Assembly: GCA_015698045.1 (NCBI GenBank)
Contig: BLAL01000043.1
Location: 1,880,234 to 1,944,233 of the forward strand
DNA: 64,000 nucleotides
Direction of reading: 5' to 3'
DNA from: Rhizophagus clarus
Taxonomy: Eukaryota > Glomeromycota > Glomeromycetes > Glomerales > Glomeraceae
The notes below the pieces were generated by a model, which had not been told where the DNA came from, made no database searches, and saw only the letters and a program-made list of their open reading frames with translations. The translations under genes were made by a program, and so were the position numbers. Positions 36,077 through 46,683 of the stretch are shown here, piece by piece; the first letter of the stretch is position 1; each line of letters starts with the position of its first letter.

Positions 36077-37560
36077 TCCGTAATTAAAGATGTGTCCACA
36101 ATACCCTAATTGCGGATTAATTGCAATTTGCGATATTGCGGAACATTGCAGATTTTGAAGAATAATTATTCGCAAATCCGCAATCGCAAATAATCCACAA
36201 ATCCGCAAATAATCCGCAAATCTGCAAATAATCCGCAAATAATCCGAATAATCTCAAAAATTATGATTGACTGTAGATCATCTTCACATGATCATTTTTT
36301 TTTGTAAAATATTTTCACCGAAGCGAAAAAAAAAATTTTCTCGCCAGAATACGGGAATATTATTTCCAAAATCCAATTAAAATAATAATAATATATCAGA
36401 TTATTCAGCCATAATCAATACATTATTTTAACAATTATATATATCATTGTATCAAAACTCATTCTATCAAACGTATCACAATATACAATTACGTATCAAA
36501 ACAATCGCGTTATCAAATGTTATTATTTGATCAATTAAATAAATATCAGTTTTTACAGTTTTTAGTACCCCAATTGCTTTCTTCCCTCTTCATTTTAAAA
36601 ATAAAAAATAAAGTATCAGCTTTTAAAATATTGAATAAATATATTAGAAATGTCAAAAACACCCTGTTCAGTTCTCAATTCAAAAATTCGCGGGAAAAAA
36701 GTTTATTTACCTGATAACGATGAAAGCTTAATTTCAACAGCACTTTCTCTTGTTTGAACAAAGACGGATAAAAAAATTGATTCGTGTACTTTTGAGCAAG
36801 ATGGAGTAAGAATGCCATATAAAAAAAACGAAGGTCATATATATTTTGATCTGGAGGAATCATTGTCAAATTTTACATTTATCGATAAGGTATATGATAA
36901 TTTTGTCCCCTTCCCCTTTATTTTGTTTCTGTCTATTTTTCGGTTTTGGACAACTTTGTCCACTTTTTTTCGTCTCTGGACAACTTTGTCCACTTTTTTT
37001 TTGACTTTGTCCTTTTTTTTTCGTCTCTGAACAACTTTGTCCACTTTTTTTTCACTTTTTTTTTTCGTCTGAACAACTTTGTCCACTTTTTTTTCGCTTT
37101 TTTTTTCGTCTGGACAACTTTGTCCACTTTTTTTTTCACTTTTTTTTCCGTTTCCGGATAATTTTGTCCATTTTGTAAACTTATGAATTATGTTAATTTA
37201 ATCTTCGCAATTAAATATAACCAAATTTATTTATATACTAAAAGTGGACAATTTTGTCCACTTATTCGCAAATTTGCGATAATGTAAATTATTTGCGGAT
37301 TTGTGAATTATTTGCGATACTATACGGATTTGCAGATTATTTGCGGGTTTGCAGGTTTGCAGATTATTTGCGGTACTATAAATTATTTGCGGGTTATTTG
37401 CGGTACTATAAATTATTTGCAGGTTATTTGCGGTACTACAAATTATTTGCGAATTTGCAGATTATTTGCAGGTTTGCAAATTACTAAGCGCAATTGATTT
37501 TCAAAACCCGCAATATTGCAGATTTTAGAAATCAATTGAGGATCCATCTTTATCCGTAAT
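36077..37560. mobile_element. hAT-like non-autonomous element with 8-bp target duplication
   Basis: The element spans 36085-37552 (1,468 bp), bounded by the direct duplication TCCGTAAT (36077-36084 and 37553-37560). Its ends are TAAAGATGTGTCC and the inverted GGATCCATCTTTA, 11 of 13 matching. Subterminal CCGCAAATAA motifs are repeated at 36,180-36,245 and inverted as TTATTTGCGG at 37,290-37,480. Eight-bp duplications and subterminal repeats are hallmarks of hAT transposons. The interior carries a short degraded ORF (MSKTPCSVLNSKIRGKKVYL from 36,650, one TGA, then FDLEESLSNFTFIDK) and a minisatellite of ACAACTTTGTCCACTTTTTT units of about 50 bp (36,945-37,175). No transposase catalytic domain is seen, so it is non-autonomous. 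Confidence 0.8.
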
Positions 37561-40500
37561 AATTTTAGAAGGTTGCCCAACAGATTTTTATTATCGGATA
37601 ATGATGACAATAAAAAAATGGTACAAAAAGATTTTGAAGATGATAATATTAGCGGCGAAGAGTATAATGAATATGGTGACAGAGATGATGATTTAGAACA
37701 ACGAAGCGATGATAATCATATAGAATAGCGAAGCGATAATGGTGATGATTTAGAACAACGAAGCGATAATGATCATATAGAACAGCGAAGCAATAATGGT
37801 GATGATTTAGAACAACGAAGCAATGATGATCATTTAGAACAACGAAGCGATAATGATCATTTAGAACAACGAAATGATAATGATGATGATTTAGAACAAT
37901 GAAGCAATAATGAAGAAGGTGATACCAACATAATTTCAACATCATCAGAGAATGAAACAGAAAGCGATTATATAATGTCCTTAAAAAGTGATGAAGAATA
38001 TGAAACAATGTCATCAAATAATGAAGAAAGACATGATTCTGATATCTCAGAAGAAAAGCTATTCGTTGATGAAGCATTGGCTAAAGATAAGTTACCATCT
38101 TATGATGGTGATTTTGCTCCATATTTTCAAAATTTAACTACTGCTGCCTTATTTTGTTGGATTTATAAGCATAATATTTCAACAAATGCATATGAAGATC
38201 TTGTTGACATTATCATGAGACCAGAATTTAATAGAGATCATATTGTAAAGAATATTCGGAGATTTCGAGCATGGAGGGAGCGTCTTCCTCTTCCCTCAAT
38301 ATCAGCAAAATCTATCTCAATTTCATCAAAAAAAACACCATCAACTTTAAAGGATTCAAAGATGGCATATCAACTTTCAATAAGTGATATCATTTGGAAT
38401 GTTCTTAACAACCCATCACTATTAAAGGAAATGTATTTTGGTGCTGGTGTCGATTCAAAAATAAAATCCGAGTACTGGCATGGTACCTTATGGGCAGAGT
38501 CACCTCTTTTCGGTCAAGAACAATTAATGATATCAGGGGGTAATTATTTATTAAATGCAAGCTGATGGTAGAGAGGCGAAGCAATAAAGTACAAGAGACT
38601 AACACTTTTTTCATATGTATATAATAGAGATATACCAATGCGGCGATTTTGTTTACTATTACGACAATGAGCGAAAACTTGGCAGATTGAGAGCGATATT
38701 ATTAAATGAAGAGAACCAACAGTATCGGCTGAGAATCCAAAAAGTTCTAGATTATAGTGACTTGCCTGGAACTTTTAAGGGAGAATTAAGACAAAATCGC
38801 TCTCTTTCCGGAGAAGTTTGGTTACAAGATGAACCATTCTTGACAATAACAACATCACAAATTTCAGAAAAGGTTACTGCAGATACACTACGAATTACCA
38901 AAATACTTTATAAACATCATACACACTGGCGCATTCGTGATGCAACGTTCTCTTATCAACATCCTTCGGAATATATTTCCATAAGGCAGCTACCATCTTT
39001 AACAATTCCAGTTTATAAGCTGTTTTTGGACATATACTACGATGATTTTGGAACATTTAGGAATGTTTATCATTCGTTAGGAGGTGTTTATGTGCAGTTT
39101 GGAAATATACCTGCCCATCAAAAAAAGTTGCTCAAAAATCACTTTGTTCTCGGATTTGTTCCTTTCGGTGGTAATTTCAATGAATTCATGTTGCCATTTA
39201 TTTCTGAAATGAAAGAATTCAAACAAGGAAAATTAATGGAAGTGAATGGCCAAGATGCTTGGATGATAGCCGGTTTAGGTGTCGTAACTGCTGATTTACC
39301 ACAAGGGAATGACATGTGTGGTGTATTATAACATAATGCCAATAAAGGTTGCCGCACTTGTACAGCCTCTCGAGAATCACTTACTAACTTCTCTCAGGAT
39401 GTACCAGCAACATCAAGATATCATCACATCACTGACGATCAATTTAAAGAGATATTTAACAAACCTGCTACCACAAGGCAAAGACGACTTTGTACTGAGT
39501 TTGGACTAAGAACAAGGTCTAGTATTTTGGATAGGCTGCTAAGAGAAAGGCATCTACAGACACCTCAAGATGTATATCATGCAACTGCTGGGAAGATTGG
39601 ACGACTTCTTAAATTAACGTATGATCTTTGAATTTAATTAACTTTAGCTAGATATGTAACGAACAAAATCTTTTAATAAAGCTTTTTGATTTCCACAGAT
39701 GCGAATTATTTTCACAAAAAGGAGAGGATCGTTTGCCAAATCCAATTAGTCACAATACTAGTTTCATGATGTCTGACTATCTTAGGCTCGCTATGATAAT
39801 GCCTTTTATACTTAATAGTTTTTTAGAAACATCAAGCTTAAAGAAAAATGAATCCAGAAGCATTCTGCAACAAATTCAAGAATCACGCATTAACATGGCG
39901 AAAAATGTAATAATTGCTTGTTAGGTATATGTAGCAAAAACAATGAGGATGGTTTTTGAAAGCAAGTTTACATTAGATTCGTATGACGAATTACAAAAAT
40001 GCCTTGAAGAAGAAATGAAAATTCTTCCAAAGGTACAATTATTCATAATTCTTATATAATTTTTTATTTTTTATTTATCAATATATAAAATATTATTTAA
40101 TAATGTGGCTTTAGGTTTTCCCTGAATTTGCTAACTTACCAAACCTGCATATCAATATCCACTTGCTGGTGCATGCAAGGACTTATGGTACTCTTATAAA
40201 CACTCAAGTTGGTATCAAAGAGATGGTGCATCAGATCTTTAAAGCAATGGTACTACGAACAAATTGCAAGAATGTCGAGCTAGACTTGTTAAAGTGGTAT
40301 ACTACGCTCTTTGCAATTCGTCATTTAGTAGATGGAGGCGCAGATCAAAGATTATCACAACCTTGTAGAGGTTTCGCTACTATGTCCTCAAATTTTAGAA
40401 ATTTATTGACTAATTGGTATATTACTGAAGACAAGGTATCAAATGAACAAGAACCAGAAGAAAATGAAGAAGGTTTGTATTACAATTTTATAATAATAAT

Positions 40501-41079
40501 ATTTCCGCAATTATTAACGTAATTTTATTTTATATAGCGATTTCATCTCCAGTGGATTTTATTACAAATATTATCTTAAAGAGGAACTTGTCCCATTAGG
40601 ATCGTGAAAATATCATGAAAAATTTGCCAAATTTCAAATCTGAGCTGATTCTTTCATTTATGGACATTGGACAAAAGTCAGCTCTTATATATTCTCAAAT
40701 GGGCTGGTATGAATTGGTGACATACACTATGGAAGAAAGCGATAGCATCTTTTCCAAAGTACATCTTCATATTGGTGACGTTGTAACAATACACGAGGAA
40801 GACAGTGGTGAATGTTATGTGATTATAAAAGGGATCTTCAAATACAAAGGCAATGATGATAAATATTATGCCTTTATTACAATTGATTGGTTTGACAATA
40901 TTAACAGAATTCACAACGTATTGAAATGTCCTCTTTTTCGCATTCAGACAAGCCAAGACATTCGCTGGAGAAGAATCTTCCCGATATCAATAATTGACCA
41001 CATACAGAAAGTTCACTTTGTCTATGATACGAAAATTGATTTGTGGATAAAAAATAATTATTATTTTATGGCTATATAG
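37561..41079 (+). pseudogene. Large transposase-like repeat-family protein (TNP2-like), with five nonsense codons
   Basis: Frames join across introns at 38540-38627, about 39,620-39,697, about 40,033-40,114 and about 40,473-40,537. The protein starts with an acidic region of nine-residue repeats (DDLEQRSDN, DHLEQRSNN), then DFAPYFQNLTTAALFCWIYK and KNIRRFRAWRERLP. A GDFVYYYDNERKLGRLRAIL segment resembles a BAH start. A central region has FVPFGGNFNEFMLPF, GLGVVTADLPQGND and a C-x2-C pair (KGCRTC). The C-terminal segment is GDVVTIHEED...FKYKGNDDKYYAFITIDWF. I know this as a very abundant Rhizophagus family and judge the centre TNP2/CACTA-like, which is inference. Stops sit at 37726 (TAG), 37900 (TGA), 39329 (TAA), 39922 (TAG) and 40597 (TAG). 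The hAT element splits its 5' part. Confidence 0.6.
37689..37905 (+). repeat. Tandem in-frame repeats coding EQRSDN-type units
   Basis: A 27-to-30-bp unit (GATTTAGAACAACGAAGC with GATAATGATCA variants) is repeated about eight times. It serves as an internal control for mutation: most units have CAG CGA or CAA CGA at the position where the first has TAG CGA (37726) and the last has CAA TGA (37900). Confidence 0.75.
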
Positions 41080-41796
41080 CTTTATTAGTAATATTATGTT
41101 AATAAATTTACAATATACATATAAGTTTATACTACGTTTACTCATTAAATTCATTATTGTTTTAACAATATCAAAATGATACAGTAACTTTTTTTTATTA
41201 AATAAATGCAACAATATTGTTTTGATATCGTTATGGTATCGTGATCGGTCCATTACTTATCACGTGATAACGTGACTTTGTATTGATTATCTAATCAAAA
41301 TCATTGTTTGTTTGTTAAAACATTCCCATGACAGTTATTTCTACTCTATTCTCTACATTTTACTGTAATAACTTACATTTTAATATTGTCAGTCTATTTA
41401 AAATATTTCTTAATAATATTAACAATCATATACGCGTCTATTTTTTATTCTGGCGTAATCTCAACATTGAAAAATAGTTTATTCGACACCTTGACAGGTA
41501 CGAAACAAAAAGTTATTTATAATAATATTAATTGTTTTACAAATTTTAGCTCTCGCTGTGCAAATATTGTTTAGAAATATTTTTTAACAATATAACAGAG
41601 ATTCGGGATGTATTTTTTTATTTATTTATCTATTTATTATTATTTTTTTTTAAAAAAGAAAAATTTTTTAATAGTAGTGTATAATAATATTTGCGACGAA
41701 ATTCAGACGAAATTCAGAATGTGCGCAAAAAAAGTTTCGGTATAGTATTATTTCCCCTCTTTTTTATACTTGGGAATGCGATTGTTCTAGCGTCAT
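41080..41796. other. Intergenic AT-rich DNA after the transposase-like gene
   Basis: No gene is supported. An interrupted palindrome CACGTGATAACGTG lies at about 41,260, close to GATATCGTTATGG at 41,223, an outlier of the GATATCG repeat family. Confidence 0.35.
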
Positions 41797-42520
41797 AATG
41801 ATATCGTCACGTTGTTTTATATTAGCATTCGGAAAGAGAGATGTCTAAGTAATTTACCAGGCACGACCGTATCTTTAATTTCGCAGAAACTTGCGTCGTA
41901 ATCAGAAACTTATCAATTCAATATTTTAAACAAGTTTCAAGATAATATTAGTATCATAACGATATCGTCATGTTATTTTATGTTAACCATCCGGTGAGAG
42001 AGATGCGAAACTTAATATTTTTTTTTTTTTGTAAGAATATATGAATTTTCTTTTTTTTTTTCTTTTTTTTTGTAAGGAACGTTATAATAACGTTTCTTTT
42101 GTTTCTTTTAGGTTCATTAATTCAACATTTTTAACAAGTTTCAATATAATATTAGTGTCATAATGATATCGTCACATTGTTTTATGTTAACCATCTGGTG
42201 AGAGAGATGCGAAACTTAATATTTTTTTTTTTTTTTTTTTTTTGTAAGAAATGTTATATGAATTTTCTTTTTTTCTTTTCTTTTTCTTTTTTTTTTGTAA
42301 GGAACGTTATAATAACGTTTCTTCTGTTTCTTTTAGGTTCAAGTGTTTCGGCTTAATTTAATCAAGTACGATCGTAACTTTAATTTCGCAGAGCTTGCGC
42401 CATAATCCAGACACTTTAATTTAACATTTTTAACAAGTTTCAATATAATATTAGTGTTGAACCGATATCGTCACGTTATTTTATGTCATCCTATCCAGAG
42501 ATAGGGATATTCTTCCTTTA
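41797..42520. repeat. GATATCGTCA-anchored tandem repeats
   Basis: Units anchored on GATATCGTCACGTT-TTTTAT occur at about 41,801, 41,957, 42,165 and 42,466. They share GGTGAGAGAGATGCGAAACT, a T-rich stretch, TAATAACGTTTCTT and TTTAACAAGTTTCAATATAA. A linked word TTAATTTCGCAGA-CTTGCG appears near 41,875 and 42,382. Spacing varies from 155 to 300 bp because poly-T tracts differ in length. Confidence 0.65.
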
Positions 42521-42829
42521 ATTACCGTAATTCGCAATATTTAACAATTAAATAACAATTAAAACATCATAATTGTCATAATTGCATTATAAAAAATATA
42601 TATATATTAATTAATTAATAAACAAATTAATTTAAACCAATTAAAATTGATTTAATTTATTGAATGTATCTACTACGTTTCATTATCATCCTGATACAGT
42701 TTAAATGTCGTCACGATATTTCAATAAAATATTTAGCGATCTTAATAATACCATAACGACATAATTATAATATCCTAACGATACATTTTCAACAACTTCA
42801 CAATAATATTAATTTTTAAATGATATCGT

Positions 42830-45387
42830 TAGGACTCCGATCGGTTTCAGTAATTACCAAACCATACCGATCAGTTTCGGTATCGGAGCGGTTTCAGTTT
42901 TTACAGTTTACCGAACCGAAACTTTCGGTAAATTTACCGATCGGTTTCGGTAACTGCGGTTTCAGTACCGGTTTTGCGATTTACCGAACTGAATTACCGA
43001 ATCGATTTAACTAAATAATATAATAAAAAAATGTTGTGAAACGTTTTTTATTAGTTATTTTGATAAAACAAACTGTTTCGCAGCGGTGTTTTGTCACTTT
43101 AATTAAGAAATGTTGCGAAACGTTTTTATTCATTAATCTAATAAAAAAATAACTATTCGCAACTTTTTTCTTGTCATTTTAACAAACAACGTTGCGAAAC
43201 GTTAATTGGATAAAAAAAAAATGTTTCGCAACATTTTTTTTGTCACTAATAAAAACGTTGCGAAACGTTTTTATGAGTTAATTTTAATAAAAAAAACGTT
43301 TCACAACGTTTTTTTTTGTCACTTTAATAAAAATGTTGCGCAATATTTTTATTAGCTAATTTTAATAAAAAAAAACGTTTCGCAACATTTTTTTTGTTGC
43401 TTTAATTAAAAAATGTTGCGAAACGTTTTTTTTTATTAAAGTGACAAAAAAAAACATTGCGAAACGTTTTTTTTATTTAAATTAACTCATAAAAACGTTT
43501 CGCAACATTTTTATTAAAGTGACAAAAAAAACGTTGCGAAACGTTTTTTATCAGTTAATTTAATAAAAAAAATGTTTCGCAATGTTTTTTTTATCACTTT
43601 AATAAAAACGTTGCGAAACGTTTTTATGAGTTAATTTAAATAAAAAAAACGTTTTGCAATGTTTTTTTTTGTCACTTTAATAAAAACGTTGTGCAATGTT
43701 TTTTTTGTCACTTTAATAAAAACGTTGTACAACATTTTTATTAGCTAATTTTAATAAAAAAAAACGTTTCGCAACGTTTTTTTTGTTGCTTTAATTAAAA
43801 AATGTTGCGAAACGTTTTTTATCAATTAATTTAATAAAAAAAATATGTTGCGAAACATTTGAGTTAATTTTAATAAAAAAAATGTTTCGCTACATTTTTT
43901 TTTGTTGCTTTAGTTAAAAAACGTTGCGAAACGTTTTTTATCAGTTAATTTAATAAAAAAAAACGTGTCGCAACGTTTTTTTTTGTCACTTTAATAAAAA
44001 CGTTGCGAAACGTTTTTATGAGTTAATTTAAATAAAAAAAACGGTTCGCAATGTTTTTTTTTGTCACTTTAATAAAAACATTGCACAACATTTTTATTAG
44101 CTAATTTTAATAAAAAAAACCTTTTGCAACGTTTTTTTTTGTTGCTTTAATTAAAAAATGTTGCGAAACGTTTTTTAACAGTTAGTTTAATAAAAAAAAA
44201 TGTTTCGCTACGTTTTTTTTTGTTGCTTTAGTTAAAAAATGTTGTGAAATGTTTTTTATCAGTTAATTTAATAAAAAAAACGTTTCGTTACGTTTTTTTT
44301 GTCTCTATAATAAAAACGTTGTGAAACGTTTTTATGAGCTAATTTTAATAAAAAAACGTTTCGCAACGTTTTTTTGTCACTTTAATAAAAACGTTGTGAA
44401 ACGTTTTTATGAGTTAATTTTAATAAAAAAAACGTTTCGCAACGTTTTTTTTTGTTGCTTTAATTAAAAAACGGTGCGAAACATTTTTTAACAGTTAGTT
44501 TAATAAAAAAAACATTTTGCTACGTTTTTTTTGTTGCTTTAGTTAAAAAACGTTGCGAAACGTTTTTTATCAGTTAACTTAATAAAAAAAAACGTTTCGC
44601 TACATTTTTTTTGTCTCTATAATAAAAATGTTGCGAAATGTTTTTATGAGCTAATTTTAATAAAAAAAACGTTTCGCAACGTTTTTTTTGTTGCTTTAAT
44701 TAAAAAACGTTGCGAAATGTTTTTTATCAGTTAGTTTAATAAAAAAAACGTTTCGCAATGTTTTTTTTGTTGCTTTAGTTAAAAAACGTTGCGAAATGTT
44801 TTTTTTGTTGCTTTAGTTAAAAAACGTTGCGAAATGTTTTTTATCAGTTAATTTAATAAAAAAACATTTCGCAACATTTTTTTTTATAGCTTTAATAGAA
44901 AACGTTGCGAAACGTTTTGTTAGTTAATTTTAATAAAAAAACGTTTCGCAACATTTTTTTTGTCACTTTAATAAAAACGTTGCAAAACGTTTTTATGAGT
45001 TAATTTAATAAAAAAAAACGTTTTGCACCGTTTTTTTTCATTTTAATTAAAAATGTTGCGAAACGTTTTTTATTAGTTAATTTAATAAAAAAAAACGATT
45101 CGCAACTTTATTTTTTGACACTTTAAATAAAAAATGTTGCGAAACGTTTTTATAGATCATTTGATTTGGTAAAAAAAATACCAAAATAGTTTCGCGATAT
45201 TTTTTTTACTAAAAATAGTTTTTAATATCGGTAAATCAGTTCAGTTTTCGGTAATTATTGATTGGTTTCGATAATCATCAATACCGATACTGGTCAGTTT
45301 CGGTAATCATCAATACCGATACCAATCAATTCGGTTCGGTATCAGTTTTTGCAAAAACTGAATTGAACCGAACCAATCGGAGCCCTA
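42830..45387. mobile_element. Palindromic-satellite element, copy 1 (2,554 bp, TA-flanked)
   Basis: The element occupies 42832-45385 between TA dinucleotides (42830-42831, 45386-45387). The left end GGACTCCGATCGGTTT and right end AACCAATCGGAGCCC are inverted, and similarity continues inward through CGGTAATTACC/GGTATCGG/CAGTTTTT words for about 170 bp. The interior (43,020-45,170) is an array of AACGTTGCGAAACGTT alternating with its inverse AACGTTTCGCAACGTT. These are linked by TTTTTTGTCACTTTAATAAA and TTATCAGTTAATTTAATAAA spacers. No ORF is present. TA target sites and inverted ends suggest a Tc1/mariner-mobilised non-autonomous element. It sits inside GATATCG-type repeat DNA. Confidence 0.8.
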
Positions 45388-45408
45388 GATATCATAACAA
45401 TATATTAA

Positions 45409-45625
45409 ATGATATCGTGACGATATATTTATGATAATCTTAATGATACATTTTCAACATCTTCACGATAACATCACAATTTCCATTTCAACATCATCAC
45501 GACATCGAGACTATAAATCGATATAATATCAGAATGATATCAGAACGATATCAAATTTCAAATATCGCGAGGATGTTGAAAAGGTATCGTTAAGATTATC
45601 ATAAATATATCGTCATGATATCATT
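45409..45625. repeat. Inverted repeat of about 52 bp with GATATCG motifs
   Basis: 45409-45460 (TGATATCGTGACGATATATT to TTTTCAACATC) is complementary to 45572-45625 (GATGTTGAAAAGG to TCGTCATGATATCA) with few mismatches, separated by about 110 bp that are themselves rich in GATATC words. Related sequence lies left of copy 1 at 42,770-42,830, so copy 1 split an older repeat. Confidence 0.65.
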
Positions 45626-45679
45626 TAAAAAAATTGTGATATTATCGTGAAGATGTTGAAAATGTATCGTTAAGATATT

Positions 45680-46683
45680 GTGGCGGATTTGAAGATTTCA
45701 GCAAAGAAGCTTGAGGCTGAGAATGTGGAGTTGAGACAGATTATTGAGGAGAATACCAAACGTAAAGCTAAAAATACCGAACTTAAGTCTAAAGTTGTAG
45801 AACTTGAAGCAAGACTTGCGATATTGGAACAGAGTTCCCTGATAGTGAGTGAACAGCCACAGAATAAAAAGGAAGTGTCATCAGATGTATCAGTTGATAT
45901 TATATCTGATTCATTGCCTATTCACGAAGTTCATAGTCAGTTAAAACTAACAGAACAGATCGAAGAGGTACCAAAGCTACCAGATCAAGAGAAGACATCA
46001 GAGGATATGGAGACGAATGCTTTCTTGATTAAGATCCATAAGAAAAGCATTAGCAATAAGATTAGGAAACGTAATAAGGAAAAGAAACTTAGTAAAGCAG
46101 TGGAAGATCAAGTATCATTACAAAAAATATTTGATACTACCTCTAGTATCTCTTCTTCTGAAAAGCTTGTGAGTACAAAAAATGGGTAGGGATTAATTCA
46201 AGAAATTACTTGCAACTTTGATGAATCCACTATTCCTTCATCTGTTCAGAAGAATGATTCCATATGCACATTGTCTCTCAACCCTCCAGAAATTTCGCTT
46301 ATCTTGGGTAAGAAAAATATCATTTGCTTATATTAAAGAACCAGCGATGCAGAAGGTCTCGCAATGAAAGCTAATCAAAAAAAGATACTAAGCTGGTATT
46401 TATATGCTAAAGAGTTTTTAATTATGATTAACGACATCATGGCCAATGGTAATGTCAGTGAGAAAAAGGCAAAAGGTCAGGTTTATGATTTTATTATCCA
46501 ACAACTTCCTGATACTAAGCGAGAAAATTTATGTAAGCAAACTCAGAGAGCTATAAAAATCTTTAATTTATTTGAAAAAATAGGGATAGATAAGGTTCAA
46601 TATATCATAACATATAGTGCGAATTCTATCTCAAAAATTACTAATGAGGAACTCCAAAAGGTTATAGACCATTTTTCTAATTA
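45680..46683 (+). pseudogene. Degraded coiled-coil repeat-family gene (VADLKISAKKLEAENVEL...)
   Basis: The frame opens at a GTG (45680) where the family as I remember it has ATG: VADLKISAKKLEAENVELRQ, then a leucine-rich coiled coil (ELKSKVVELEARLAILEQ) and an acidic middle. TAG occurs at 46187-46189. A later frame from 46364 carries ILSWYLYAKEFLIMINDI, KKAKGQVYDFIIQQLPD and SANSISKITNEELQKVIDHF. The TAG stop directly abuts element copy 2. I recognise this as a Rhizophagus multi-copy family of unknown function. The GTG start, internal stop, and a shortened middle between the two blocks mark it as a pseudogene. Confidence 0.55.

Noticed and set aside
38540-38627. Apparent break after QEQLMISGG
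   Set aside because: GT at 38540 and AG at 38626 splice the frame to GEIYQCGDFVYYY in phase, so this is an intron.
39309-39509. Apparent frameshift after DMCGVL in the transposase-like gene
   Set aside because: The original frame continues after the TAA as HNANKGCRTCTASRESL, so this is a nonsense change, not a frameshift; the frame starting at 39309 is a shadow.
41386-41574. 62-codon hydrophobic plus-strand frame
   Set aside because: No ATG start, AT-driven Phe/Ile composition and no domain; likely chance.
42820-43014. Plus-strand frame (SLGLRSVSVITKPYRSVSV) at the left end of element copy 1
   Set aside because: It lies in the inverted end of a non-coding element, has no proper ATG, and is not preserved in copy 2.
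43030-45170. Regularly spaced repeats reminiscent of a CRISPR array
   Set aside because: The spacers are themselves conserved, the repeats alternate in orientation, the host is a eukaryote and there are no cas genes; it is the body of a TA-flanked element.
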